NCBI GenBank assembly: GCA_033964015.1
Contig: CM066915.1
Coordinates: forward strand, 6,497,575-6,561,574
Length of the DNA: 64,000 nt
Direction: 5' to 3'
Origin: Scolanthus callimorphus
Lineage: Eukaryota > Cnidaria > Anthozoa > Actiniaria > Edwardsiidae
Under the pieces are notes generated by a model. It saw nothing but the letters and a program-made list of their open reading frames with translations, was not told the DNA's origin and searched no databases. A program made the translations under genes and the position numbers. The first letter of the stretch is position 1. Each line of letters begins with the position of its first letter. This document shows positions 11,403 to 21,115 of this stretch, one piece after another.

Positions 11403-12026
11403 GAAGTAACACGTGAGATCTAATATTCCTTGTTTTTTTGCGATAGTTTTTGGTTTACAGTTTTCGAATTGCAAAGGAAAATGAGTCTAAGGTTCAAGGA
11501 ATACATTTTGGAATCCCTAGAAGATATTCAGAAGCTAGATGCAAAGATTCTTCGCGCGCTTTTGAGGTCGCACTCGGAAAACTCTGGCGGAACGAAAGCA
11601 GATCTTGTGCTCAAGGTGTACGCGATTTTAAAGCGGGATGTAATTCCTATCAACCAAAATTCCAACAGTGCAAACACAGCTGGGACGAACATAGAGGATT
11701 TTACTTACAAGACAGTGATGCAGCATATTTCGCCTCTGGGATGGAGCACTGATTTGCGACAACTTCCAGAACTAAGTTTCATTCAGCTCTATGACTACCT
11801 TGTGGTTTCAACTCGAAAGTACCGGCATATTGTTCTCAAAGGCACTAACTATAAAAAACTTCGAGCATATCAGTTCTTTTTGAAGGACATGTCAAGTCTT
11901 TGGAATCTAAGGATGTTTCCGGGAAACAATATGTCAAAGCGCAAGTGCTAGCCTCAATGAAAAAGCAAAAATACAATGTTGTGGTCGAGCTGTCAACTCA
12001 AGGTGACATTTTACGGGCCACGTGTA

Positions 12027-12031
12027 CCTGT
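12027..12031. repeat. 5-bp target duplication, left (CCTGT)
   Basis: CCTGT precedes the 5' LTR and is repeated at 17832-17836 after the 3' LTR. Removing the element plus one copy gives continuous SWIM-motif coding across the site. Confidence 0.9.
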
Positions 12032-12265
12032 TGTTATGAACGATTTTCTATAACCTTTTGTTGTTTCGCCGTTAGTGTATTTTGTATTCCCCATATGTGA
12101 GCGCGGGGGCCCTGTGGTCGGAGCGCGCGGGGCTTGGAGAAGAACAACGTGGTAAAAACGTAGAGTTGTGAAAAAAAGGATCTTTTGCTCGGGCCACGAG
12201 CAGATTTTGTCAAGCTTTTACCGTCAAAATATACAGGAAATTAAAGTCTAAAGTCGTCCTAAACA
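12032..12265 (+). repeat. BEL 5' LTR
   Basis: Starts 'tgttatgaacg', ends 'cgtcctaaaca'. Compared with the 3' LTR it has two instead of three C at about 12054, T instead of C in 'gttag(t/c)gtatt', and seven instead of six A near 12175. It should contain the promoter for the genomic transcript. No clear TATA box was seen. Confidence 0.93.
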
Positions 12266-12268
12266 AGT

Positions 12269-12286
12269 TGGTCCTTCGTAGCCGAT
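12269..12286 (+). promoter_or_regulatory. Primer-binding-like site
   Basis: 'tggtccttcgtagccg' begins with TGG three bases after the 5' LTR, the position where a tRNA primer pairs. I could not assign the tRNA. Confidence 0.6.
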
Positions 12287-12302
12287 ATTTTGAGTAGCCA
12301 GA

Positions 12303-13646
12303 ATGCCAGAAACTCAGCCAAACGTGGAGAAATGCCCGGAGAAATGCCGAGCGAAAAGGAAAGTTGTCAAGTCGAACTGCACACGGAATATAAACAAGAT
12401 CAAGGAATTTATCCCAGACAAGGGAAACCAGTCCAAGGTCAGGCAATTCGCTAAAAATCTTGAAGAGGTAAGAGTAAAAGCCCGTGAAATAACAGCCGAG
12501 CTAGAGGAGCTCGACCCAGAACAGATCGAAGCGGACGGAAATTGGTTGCAAGAACTAGAAGAAGCCGTAAGTGAGATAATGGGAGAAGTGACTGATTATT
12601 TGAATGATAACTCCAAGCCAGGCGCTACAAATAGTAGCGTTATTAATCCCATCGTATCAGGAAATAGCAGTAAGAGCGGTCTGAAGGGAGTTCAGGTTCC
12701 AGTTTTCGGGGGAAATCGGGAAAACTGGCCATATTTTTGGGGTATTTTCAAATCCCTTGTGCATGAAAACAAAGCACTCAGTGAGCCTGTCAAGCTAGCC
12801 CATTTGAATAACTCTCTCACTGACAATGTCAAGATTGTAATCTCATGTCTGACAGGGGGTCCTGGGGATTATGATAAAGCAATCAAGTTATTAGAGGAGA
12901 GATTTGGGGACCCAAGGGATGTGGTGGAGGCCCATTTAAATCGAATAACTGATTGGCCCACTATCAAGAATGATGACCGTACAGGGTTTGAGGGATTCGC
13001 TGATGCATTGCAGGCTGCAGTGTTTGCATTAGACAATCCTACCTTTCAACACGAGCTAAAAAGTCTGCCGCTTTGCACCCAGTTAGTGCGCAAATTGCCT
13101 GTTGCAGAAAGGGATGAGTGGGTGCGGCAAGTAGAAAGGGATCAGGTGCAAGAGGACCTTAAGGGGTTAGCAGTGTGGGCACAGGCACGATCAAAAACAC
13201 TGCGCATGCGCGAGCGATATAATGAACTGCCTGCAGCTAAAGGTGTGTCCCAGCAAAAGCGTCCCCAGCAGGAAGGGCAACCGAGATACCAAACAATGCA
13301 TGCTGACATAAAACCCAAAGAAAATGTGCCCTGTGTGAAAAGGATCATCCAGAGCAAAAATGCCCAACCCTTTTGGCAGCTACCGTTGACAAGCGCTGGC
13401 AGATGGTTAAGGAGAAAAGGGTCTGTTTTGGCTGTCTCAGGGGGGGTCATCAGCGACGCCAATGCACTCGATCCAATAAATGTGGAGTTGGTGATTGTGA
13501 AAGAGGGCATCATTACCTTTTGCATTCCTTTACGCCTAAACAACCACCAGAAGAGCCCTTGGTTGTCGAACTTCCCCAGGGGAACAAGGGGGTCCATTGT
13601 GGGAAAGCGCAAGCCAGCACGCCAAGTGTCAATAAAGTCGCGCTGA
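12303..13646 (+). CDS. gag: BEL gag (DUF1759-type)
   Basis: Starts at the first ATG after the leader. Residues 1-100 are charged and partly helical. From about 131 the block VPVFGGNRENWPYF and onward (FKSLVHENKALSEPVKLAHL, KLLEERFGDP) is the DUF1759 gag core of BEL/Pao elements. In this frame the sequence stops resembling gag near 13325, just where zinc-knuckle Cys residues (CALCEKDH, CFGCLRGGH) appear in the pol frame. The true gag-to-pol junction is therefore near 13323, and the last 100 codons here are a shadow. In the family gag and pol are usually one continuous frame. Confidence 0.85.
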   Translation: MPETQPNVEKCPEKCRAKRKVVKSNCTRNINKIKEFIPDKGNQSKVRQFAKNLEEVRVKAREITAELEELDPEQIEADGNWLQELEEAVSEIMGEVTDYLNDNSKPGATNSSVINPIVSGNSSKSGLKGVQVPVFGGNRENWPYFWGIFKSLVHENKALSEPVKLAHLNNSLTDNVKIVISCLTGGPGDYDKAIKLLEERFGDPRDVVEAHLNRITDWPTIKNDDRTGFEGFADALQAAVFALDNPTFQHELKSLPLCTQLVRKLPVAERDEWVRQVERDQVQEDLKGLAVWAQARSKTLRMRERYNELPAAKGVSQQKRPQQEGQPRYQTMHADIKPKENVPCVKRIIQSKNAQPFWQLPLTSAGRWLRRKGSVLAVSGGVISDANALDPINVELVIVKEGIITFCIPLRLNNHQKSPWLSNFPRGTRGSIVGKRKPARQVSIKSR

Positions 13647-16600
13647 AAACTGTTGCTGTACCATTTGCCAGTGACTCGGGGCAAGTGATCATGGGATTAG
13701 TACTTTTGGATTCAGGAAGTGAAACTACCCTCATAAGAACAGGGTTTGCAAAGCAACTGGGGGTGTCAGGTCCCAGGCAAAACCTAACCGTTGACACAGT
13801 AGGGGGGGTTAGTACCACGGTCAAGTCAGAGCGCGTGCACCTACCATTTGCGTCATCTACTGTTAAGGGAACTGTGTGCGCATGGACAATGAAAAGCATC
13901 TGCGCGCCTGTTGATGCTGTTGATTGGTCAGAAGTCAAGCGACGCTGTGCGCATTTGCGTGACGTTCCAATAGAGAACACGGGCAATGGGACAGTTGATG
14001 TTTTGTTAGGCCTTGATGCAGCAGCATTAATGGCCCCATTGGAAGTCAGAAGGGGTGGGGTCACGGAACCATATGCCGAAAAGACACCGCTGGGGTGGGT
14101 TATTGCGGGCCCAGTTTTGACATCCGGCGGTGAGGGGAAGCGCGTACTCCGCGCGCGCGTGTCAGAAATCGAGGACGACACAAATCACCAGTTGCGTATG
14201 TTTTGGGATGTAGACACGTTTGGCGTCCGCGTCGAGGAATCACCGCCATACAGTCGTAGCGAGCAGAAAGCCTTAGATGCCTTGGAGAAGTCATGTCGAC
14301 GAGTAGAGTCGGGCTACGAGTTGGCGCTCTTGTGGAAACCTAACCGGCCGCCATTACCTGACAACTACACCACAGCCTTGAGCCGCTTAGAGTCAGTGGA
14401 GCGTCGCTTACGCAAGAACCCGGAGCTAGCGCAAGGCTATAGCAAGGCAATCAGCGCGTATGTCGAAAAGGGGTTTGCGCGCAAGCTCTCGGATGAGGAA
14501 CGGGCGGGAGATACAGAGCAATGGCTGCTCCCACATCACCCGGTGTTGTCGCCACACAAGCCTCTCCCGAGAATTGTGTTTGATTCTGCCGCAATGCATG
14601 ATGGAATCTGTCTCAACGACTGTCTAGAGGCAGGGCCTAGTTTGCATAACGACCTACCAGGCATTTTGATGCGCTTCCGCGAGCGACCCGTAGCACTCGC
14701 GGGTGATGTGTCTGATATGTTTTGTCATGTGCGCTTGCGTCCAGAGGACCGCAAGTACCATCGCTATCTTTGGCGAGATCTAGAGACTGACAGACCGCCT
14801 GATGTTTACGAGATGAACTGTCTCGTGTTTGGAGACAAGTCGTCGCCATGTGAAGCGAATTTCGCCGTTCAGCGCACCGCGGATGACAACAAGGAGCAAT
14901 GGCCGGACGCTGCCGCCGCAATCAAGCGTGACATATTTGTCGACGATCTGTACACGACCTGTGAGAGTGTTGAAGAAGCTGTGAAGCTGCGCAAAGATGT
15001 TACCGCACTGATGGCTGAAGGGGGATTCCCCATGCGCAAGTGGATGTCGTCGTCTACCGAGGTGTTAGCTACAGTACCTGAGGCAGAGCGAGCCGTCCCT
15101 AACGAGGCCCTAGAGATGGGAGAGTTGCCGCAAGGGCGAGCTCTTGGGGTACGATGGGATCCGCAAACAGACACCCTCGGCTTTGCGTTTGCACACGTCG
15201 ACAGACCCCCCGCACAAGCCACAAAACGAGGTATCCTCAAGAAGCTAGCGGGACTGTATGACCCGTTAGGATGGGCAAGTCCATATGTTGTTCGCGCCAA
15301 AGTCATGTTGCAGCGCACATGGTCACGTGGTATAGATTGGGATGATATACTGCCGCCAAATCTGTTCTCCGAGTGGAACAAGTGGGAGCAGGAAATGTCT
15401 GCCCTTAAGTCCTTCATTGTCCCACGCTACATATACAGTCAGCCAAGAAAGTTATGGAAGAAACAATTAGCAGTGTTTTGCGATGCGTCTGAGGAAGCGT
15501 GCGCCGCGGCCGCTTACATACGCGCAACGTCGACAGACGGAGAAGTTACGTGTCATCTAGTTGTCGCAAAAACGCGCCTTATGCCGCTGAAGCCGATCTC
15601 CATCCCGCGAGGAGAGCTGATGGCATGCCAGCTTGCCGTACGACTCGCCAAGGCCGCTTGTGTACAGCTCAGTCTGAGTATGCGGAATGTGATCTATTTG
15701 TCGGACTCTACTACCGCGCTGTGGTGGATTCGTGGTGAGCCGAGAAACTTCAAGCCGTTCGTCGCCAACCGTGTGGCTGAGGTATTGACAGAGAGCGACC
15801 CTATCCAGTGGCATCATGTACGAACGGAGTTGAACATCGCTGATATTGCAACAAGAGGAACTTCCGCAAGCGACATACAAGGTCAATCAATCTGGATTCA
15901 AGGACCGGAGTTCCTGAGGCTGCCAGTGCAAGCATGGCCGATAGATGAAGTCCAAACCACTGCACCGCCGTCAGAAAAGGCTGAAATGAGAAAGAAGGTC
16001 CTGAGAGTGCAACAAGAGACAGTCGCGCCTTTAACTGACCCCGCTGCGTATTCTAGTTGGTTGAAACTGCGCCGCGTGACGGCCTGGATTCTGCGTTTCC
16101 GGTATAATCTGCGCAACAGAGACAAGCACAAGTCGGGGGCACTAAGCATAGAAGAGTTGAAGGCAGCGGAGCTGTACTGGATCAAGTGGGCACAGAAAGA
16201 CAGGTTCGCCAGCGAGATAGAGTCGTTGTTGAAAGGACACCCAGTTTCTCGTACAAGTCGGATTGCAAGCCTCGACCCACAGCTTGTCAATGGAGTTCTC
16301 CGCGTCGGAGGGAGGATAGACAGAGCCGATGTACCATGGGAGGTCAAGCACCCGATAATCCTCGACCATGGACATGACGTCACACGCCTGATAGTGATTG
16401 ATTATCATCGCAAGCTCATCCATGCGGGAGTGGAACACGTATTTAATCATCTGCGCGAGAGATTTTGGATCCTGCGCGGTCGAGCTGAGGTGAAGAACTG
16501 CACGGTTAAGTGTCCGTTATGTCATCGTCGTCGCGTTCAGCCCATAACTCAGAAGATGAGTGACCTACCAGCCGTTCGTCTCGCTGGTGTCAGTACGCCG

Positions 16601-17494
16601 TTCAAGTGTGTAGGCCTAGACTACGCTGGGCCATTTCAAGTTCGTATTGGTCGCAATCGAGTGGAGAAGCGTTACTTGTGTCTATTTACATGCCTTCATC
16701 TAGAAGTCGCGCACAGTCTCGATACAGATTCCTTTATTATGGCTCTGCGTCGCTTTCGCGCTCGCCGTGGTAATCCAGTCCGGATCATGAGCGACAATGG
16801 ATCGAACTTTGTAGGGGCCGAAAGGGAATTAAGGGAGGCACTCGAGGAGTTAAGTCAAGAACGGATCACAGATGAGCTCAGTGTGCACGGTGTCGAATGG
16901 AATTTCAACCCGCCGGACGGGCCTTGGTTCGGTGGAGCATGGGAAGCATTGGTCAAGTCTACCAAGCGCGCGATGAAAGTGATGCTCGGAAACGTCCTTA
17001 CAGTCGATGAAGTCTTCCGTACGGTAATAGCCGAGGCAGAGTCTGTGCTGAATTCGCGTCCACTCGTGTACGGGGGAAGCGTGTCATCTCCAACTGATGT
17101 GAGTGTGCTAACGCCAAATCACTTCCTTCATGGATGTGCGAGTGCCAACTACGCACCTGGCGAGTTTAACGAGAGAGATATGTCGCTTCGTCGTCGATGG
17201 CGCCACAGTCAGTACTTGGCCGACCAGTTTTGGCGCCGGTGGAGGAGGGAGTACGTACCACATCTGGTTCAGCGCAGCAAGTGGCGCACGATCAAGCGCA
17301 ATCTCCGTCGTGGCGATCTTGTGTTAATCGTGGAGCATGATGTACCGAGAGGCAAGTGGCGCTTGGGACGAGTGCTAGCACCGATTGCTAGTGCTGATGG
17401 TTTAGTGCGATCTGCGGAAGTCGCAACCAAGAAGGGGACATTGATCCGACCTGTTGGCAAGTTAGCTCTTCTGGAAGCAAGCCAGGAACAGTAG
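13307..17494 (+). CDS. pol: BEL polyprotein: zinc knuckle, protease, RT, RNase H, integrase
   Basis: The frame is open from 13307; the first Met is at 13373, so translation probably depends on reading through from gag. Domains by residue from 13373: Cys/His knuckles (about 20-50), aspartic protease DSGSETTL (111), reverse transcriptase with FVDDLY (522), RNase H with FCDASEEA (702), integrase HHCC zinc finger (from 1011), and integrase core with D in LDYAGPF (1082), D in SDNGSNF (1138) and E in WEALVKS (1190). The DUF5641 tail covers about 1276-1368. No internal stop is present and all visible catalytic residues are in place, so enzymatic competence is plausible. Confidence 0.93.
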   Translation, partial: HKTQRKCALCEKDHPEQKCPTLLAATVDKRWQMVKEKRVCFGCLRGGHQRRQCTRSNKCGVGDCERGHHYLLHSFTPKQPPEEPLVVELPQGNKGVHCGKAQASTPSVNKVALKTVAVPFASDSGQVIMGLVLLDSGSETTLIRTGFAKQLGVSGPRQNLTVDTVGGVSTTVKSERVHLPFASSTVKGTVCAWTMKSICAPVDAVDWSEVKRRCAHLRDVPIENTGNGTVDVLLGLDAAALMAPLEVRRGGVTEPYAEKTPLGWVIAGPVLTSGGEGKRVLRARVSEIEDDTNHQLRMFWDVDTFGVRVEESPPYSRSEQKALDALEKSCRRVESGYELALLWKPNRPPLPDNYTTALSRLESVERRLRKNPELAQGYSKAISAYVEKGFARKLSDEERAGDTEQWLLPHHPVLSPHKPLPRIVFDSAAMHDGICLNDCLEAGPSLHNDLPGILMRFRERPVALAGDVSDMFCHVRLRPEDRKYHRYLWRDLETDRPPDVYEMNCLVFGDKSSPCEANFAVQRTADDNKEQWPDAAAAIKRDIFVDDLYTTCESVEEAVKLRKDVTALMAEGGFPMRKWMSSSTEVLATVPEAERAVPNEALEMGELPQGRALGVRWDPQTDTLGFAFAHVDRPPAQATKRGILKKLAGLYDPLGWASPYVVRAKVMLQRTWSRGIDWDDILPPNLFSEWNKWEQEMSALKSFIVPRYIYSQPRKLWKKQLAVFCDASEEACAAAAYIRATSTDGEVTCHLVVAKTRLMPLKPISIPRGELMACQLAVRLAKAACVQLSLSMRNVIYLSDSTTALWWIRGEPRNFKPFVANRVAEVLTESDPIQWHHVRTELNIADIATRGTSASDIQGQSIWIQGPEFLRLPVQAWPIDEVQTTAPPSEKAEMRKKVLRVQQETVAPLTDPAAYSSWLKLRRVTAWILRFRYNLRNRDKHKSGALSIEELKAAELYWIKWAQKDRFASEIESLLKGHPVSRTSRIASLDPQLVNGVLRVGGRIDRADVPWEVKHPIILDHGHDVTRLIVIDYHRKLIHAGVEHVFNHLRERFWILRGRAEVKNCTVKCPLCHRRRVQPITQKMSDLPAVRLAGVSTPFKCVGLDYAGPFQVRIGRNRVEKRYLCLFTCLHLEVAHSLDTDSFIMALRRFRARRGNPVRIMSDNGSNFVGAERELREALEELSQERITDELSVHGVEWNFNPPDGPWFGGAWEALVKSTKRAMKVMLGNVLTVDEVFRTVIAEAESVLNSRPLVYGGSVSSPTDVSVLTPNHFLHGCASANYAPGEFNERDMSLRRRWRHSQYLADQFWRRWRREYVPHLVQRSKWRTIKRNLRRGDLVLIVEHDVPRGKWRLGRVLAPIASADGLVRSAEVATKKGTLIRPVGKLALLEASQEQ

Positions 17495-17585
17495 CAATGT
17501 TATCACTGAACAGCTAAAACAGTAATCGTATTATTATTGACATTGAACTGTGATAGATTAGTGACGTTTTACCCCCGGATCACGT

Positions 17586-17597
17586 CACGGGTGGGGG
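17586..17597 (+). other. Polypurine-like tract
   Basis: 'acgggtgggggt' lies directly before the 3' LTR, the usual place of the plus-strand primer. Confidence 0.6.
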
Positions 17598-17831
17598 TGT
17601 TATGAACGATTTTCTATAACCCTTTTGTTGTTTCGCCGTTAGCGTATTTTGTATTCCCCATATGTGAGCGCGGGGGCCCTGTGGTCGGAGCGCGCGGGGC
17701 TTGGAGAAGAACAACGTGGTAAAAACGTAGAGTTGTGAAAAAAGGATCTTTTGCTCGGGCCACGAGCAGATTTTGTCAAGCTTTTACCGTCAAAATATAC
17801 AGGAAATTAAAGTCTAAAGTCGTCCTAAACA
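17598..17831 (+). repeat. BEL 3' LTR
   Basis: 234 bp, same ends as the 5' LTR, three small differences. It is followed by the second CCTGT target copy. Confidence 0.93.
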
Positions 17832-19689
17832 CCTGTCCCGCAGGACTATCTGTAAATGGGAAAGGAAAATGCAACCACGTTGGGGGAGTTTATTCGCAAT
17901 GGAAGATTTTTGTAGGAGAGGTTTAAAGCAACACCCTGAGCCTTTGTCATGCACGTCAAGGCTTTCGGTTTGGGTTGTCCCGAGGAACCAATGTGTGTCT
18001 GCTAAACCACAAGATTCCATACTCATACGTAAAATCAAATTTGGGAAAGATAATATCAGAAATGTTCCCAAAATAATATCCTTTGACCCTAGAGCTCATC
18101 ACCAGCGCTGCATAAACGAAGCAAGCCTGCAAGGTTTAAGTGATTCCTTGAAAGACTGTCTCCCATCTAGCATGTTTTTTCTGTTTCATAACAAGGCTGT
18201 GGTAATGCCAGGAAATCCTTCACTCCCAGCTAGTACCCCAGTTAGTTTTGAGCAATCATCAACATGTCCATTCAATGATAGCTATGACATAGCTAGCAGC
18301 GCGTTCAAAGATATGATGAATAAAAATGTGCAGAATTTGACAATAACAAACGAGAAAATAAAACAAGTTGAAATCAAAACTAGAGGGCAGGCTAACAATA
18401 ACACTTGGAAGGAAGAAAGAAAAAAAGTTCTTACTGCGTCAAACTTTGGTAATATTGTGAAAACTAAAGTGGAGCCTTCTAAGAAACTGAAATCAATGTT
18501 GTATTCAAGTTTTCAAACTGAGGCAACCATTTATGGCAAAGAAAGCGAGGCTAAGGCTGTAAAGTTATACCTGGATATTGCAAAAAGTAAAGGAGAGTCA
18601 CTTGTTGCAGAGGAGCCTGGACTTATTATTTCCAAACATAAGCCTTTTCTGGGTGCCAGTTTGGATAGAATTATCACTGATAGAAATTCAGGAGATAAAT
18701 GGGGCCTAGAAGTAAAATCACCAATCAGCAAGTGTGGGATGGACATGGAAGAAGCCTGTCGAGACAGGAATTTTTGTCTCAGAAAATTAGACAATGGTAC
18801 TTTTCAACTCAAAAGAAACAGTAATTATTATTTCCAAGTTCAAGGTCAGCTTTTTGTGTCCACATTACACTTTGTTGACTTTGTTGTGTACTTTGGAGAA
18901 GATAAGCCACTTTACATTGAGAGGATAACACTGGACCAAACTTCTTGGAAAAACAGTATAGTTCCAAAACTGGAATATTTCTACAAGAGAGCACTGCTAC
19001 CTGAACTACTTACTGAAAGGGTTAAGCGTCAGAAAACCCTGTACTTGCATGGGGCTGGGTTCCATACAGCCAGAATATCAAGGTGTGAATTTTGTGTCCA
19101 GACCTCATCCCTAAGTACATAGTAGCAAAAAAGTTGACCACACTCCCCACCCCCACACAAAATAAATCAACTCTGATGTTTATTTTTCTGCAAAACTCTT
19201 TGTTCTTTTATGCAAGCATTGACTGTAATGAAAATAAGACTCAGAGAGTCTGTCAAAACATGTACTTTATGCTTCCTAGGCTTAAGACTGTAGCTTAGAG
19301 TTCATGCTTTTGGTTCTAGAATTAGGCTTGGCATTTCAACTAGAGTTTACAGTGGTAAAACTCAACCAGGGCCACACCAAAATCTTTTCACCATCAGAAT
19401 CAACCATGATATTTTGATCCTGAGCTGTGCAAAAAGGCTGGAGAGCTGGCTAAAAAATATTTTCACACTTGTTGTTTTACAAATGGGTGATTAACAAATA
19501 AACCCAAGTTGCCCCAGTCAAGCTAGCAGCACTGTGATTGGACATACTGAAATAACTATAAACTAGAGGATACTGTATTACATGGTAGCACAGAGACAAT
19601 TTTATTTTCATGTGTTGAAAGTTCTCAACACGAGAAAATAAAATCTCAAAGTGGTTGTGTAATGTTCTGTTTATTTTATACAGGTCTCT

Positions 19690-19885
19690 GAAATAACACC
19701 AGTGAAATAACATCTTCTTTCCACATGCGAAGATAACAATTTACCATGTGAAGATAACAAATTTTCCTGAAAGACCTCACTTGATATTTCACTGGTGTTA
19801 TAATTAAATTATTCCTCAAGGCAGACTCATTAACTCAGAGCCCATTCGTGCTCGAGGAGTAATTGTTTTAGTGAAATACCAGTGA
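19690..19885. mobile_element. Small MITE plus a solo repeat end inside the ISL2EU element
   Basis: 'ataacaccagtgaaata' (19693) and 'tatttcactggtgttata' (19785) are inverted and enclose about 75 bases. Next to it, 19830-19880 ('gaggagtaattgttttag') resembles 24268-24287. The transposase frame loses family similarity exactly here, so this insertion or an associated deletion removed its catalytic half. Confidence 0.6.
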
Positions 19886-20924
19886 TAGGTGAATTTTGTA
19901 TACCCAAAAATGTTTTTCCTTATCTGTTCTTGTGAAGGGAATGGGAATAGCTCTATCAACTCGAAGTACAAAAGGTTAATCCACGTAATACAAATCTTCG
20001 AAACCAGAGAAGTACTTAGGTCAAAACGAGAGGCTAAATCCACTATAAACAACCCAGCTTTCAAGCGTAGCAAAACAATAAATAACTCGTCTAAATGATT
20101 TAATTTCCTCTGCGGTCCCGGTTTCTGACGCGTTTCATCAGTTTGGTAGGTCTTTTGATCATGATGAGACTTCTCACCCCTCCAATACTGCATTTTTGCA
20201 AGCTTGGGAGCAATGTACAAATAAAAACTTAACAGTGCATTATAGTTCTGGAAACCAGTGTAAAATAGTACTGCTGAATCGTCGTCCTTTATTTTATCCA
20301 AAGAGAATTGTTGCTGCTTTAACCGCTCACACTCCTTCTCTATGGTTTCAAGATCTTCTTTGGTATTTTGAAACAGAGTTTTCTCACAAATGTCACACAT
20401 TTTCAAGTCAGTTTGGGCTTCAGCATCGCTGACCCGAGGATGAACATTCGACGAGTTTGTTGGGTGTTTTCTTTTCTTTGATTTACGCGTTGGTTCGCTT
20501 CTAGTCCTTGGAGGTGGCCGTTTGTAAGTATCTTTGGCCGTCTGTTTGTCTGCATCGTGTTTTTTTGGCGTTGTACCTGAAATATGATATTGTTTTAGCA
20601 CAACTCGACGCTTCCAAAGGCATGATAAAGTGCACACTTACCTTGGCGTAAGGTCCATCTGCCGCCTAGTCCTCGTTTAATATCTTCTTGCCTGAAATGC
20701 TGTTCGCATAACACGGTTGAACCACTGACTCTAAAACCATCAACTCCATGGCGTCTCCCAACTAACGTACACCAATGATCTCGGCGAGTTGCCGATTTTG
20801 TTGGCACTTGGAAGAAGTGAAGCCCTGTTGGCTCACCATTCGCATCGTAAAACCGGTTTGTGCAGCCATACGAAGCGCATTGCTTCCCTTTTCTACCCTT
20901 TGATGTCGAAGATGTTGTACTCAT
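19816..20924 (-). pseudogene. THAP-HTH transposase, truncated before the catalytic domain
   Basis: Exon 1 (20924-20642) encodes a THAP zinc finger: CASYGC near residue 16, a central Trp (DHWC) and VLCEQHF near residue 82. A donor GTAAGT at 20641 and an acceptor 'tttcag' at 20577 join in phase to exon 2 (20576-19816). Exon 2 has a basic nuclear-signal-like stretch, a CDICEK block and a helix-turn-helix of the HTH_Tnp_4 type (GPQRKLNHLDELFIVLLRLK, then SLVSKICITWINLL). The family continues with a DDE_4 catalytic domain. Here the similarity ends after SQEQIRKNIF and the frame runs into repeat sequence. It is divergently arranged to the nuclease gene within one pair of terminal repeats. Confidence 0.8.
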
Positions 20925-21046
20925 CTGTCTTTCTGATGCAACAGAGCAAGTATTTAGTAATCTAATGTGAATTAAAACGGCGAAACTGAGCTCAGCCGAA
21001 GCTTTGGTTCGTCTCTCTCAACCAAAACAACTAGTCACGAGGATCA

Positions 21047-21115
21047 CGGGTCAACGGTAGCCTCGTTCTGGTGCAAAATCCAAAATGGCGCCGGGTAACT
21101 GTGAAAAGGAGTATT
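21047..21115 (-). repeat. Right terminal inverted repeat of the ISL2EU-like element
   Basis: Reverse complement of 11334-11402, 69 of 69 bases identical. It lies 38 bases upstream of exon 2 of the visible BEN-gene exons. Confidence 0.9.

Larger units (their letters stand above)
12032..17831 (+). mobile_element. BEL/Pao LTR retrotransposon, nearly intact
   Basis: A full-length 5.8 kb element with 234-bp LTRs (12032-12265 and 17598-17831) that differ at three positions only, a primer-binding-like site, gag, a long pol and a purine-rich tract before the 3' LTR. LTRs begin TG and end CA. The domain order protease, RT, RNase H, integrase and DUF5641 is diagnostic of BEL/Pao. Low LTR divergence and an open 1373-codon pol frame show recent insertion. 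The only evident defect is the change of frame between gag and pol. It is inserted in the SWIM motif of the ISL2EU nuclease gene, same orientation. Confidence 0.93.
11481..19122 (+). pseudogene. SAP/SWIM/YqaJ-nuclease gene of the transposon, split by BEL
   Basis: Three parts are visible. Codons from 11481 (MSLRFKEY) give a SAP-like DNA-binding motif (LRALLRSHSE, then GTKADLVLKVYAIL). After a one-base frame change in a T run near 11880, a second frame leads to the first half of a SWIM zinc motif (ATCTC). The BEL element then intervenes, and the second half (GKGKCNHVGG) resumes at 17832. A second one-base frame change near 17890 leads into the open frame 17869-19122. That frame carries YqaJ/lambda-exonuclease motifs: GKESEAKAV (about residue 222), FLGASLDRI (260), WGLEVKSP (279) and QVQGQLF (322), which supply the catalytic E, D, ExK and Q. 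Probable job: nuclease helper of transposition. Confidence 0.75.
11334..21115. mobile_element. ISL2EU-like DNA transposon with two genes (contains a BEL insertion)
   Basis: Perfect 69-bp terminal inverted repeats lie at 11334-11402 and 21047-21115. The flanks allow a TA target duplication just inside these limits ('aata|ctcc' and 'ggag|tatt'), but the exact ends are ambiguous. Inside are a SAP/SWIM/YqaJ nuclease gene on + and a THAP-HTH transposase gene on -. A THAP-type transposase plus a YqaJ nuclease is known of the ISL2EU group related to PIF/Harbinger. Without the 5.8 kb BEL element the transposon would be about 4.0 kb. It is defective: the nuclease gene is broken and the transposase lacks its catalytic half. 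Confidence 0.75.

Noticed and set aside
13142..14181. Long open frames on - within the BEL element
   Set aside because: They overlap well-supported gag and pol domains and contain no motif of their own.
15499..15886. Open frames on both strands inside pol
   Set aside because: Antisense or out-of-frame shadows of the RNase H region.
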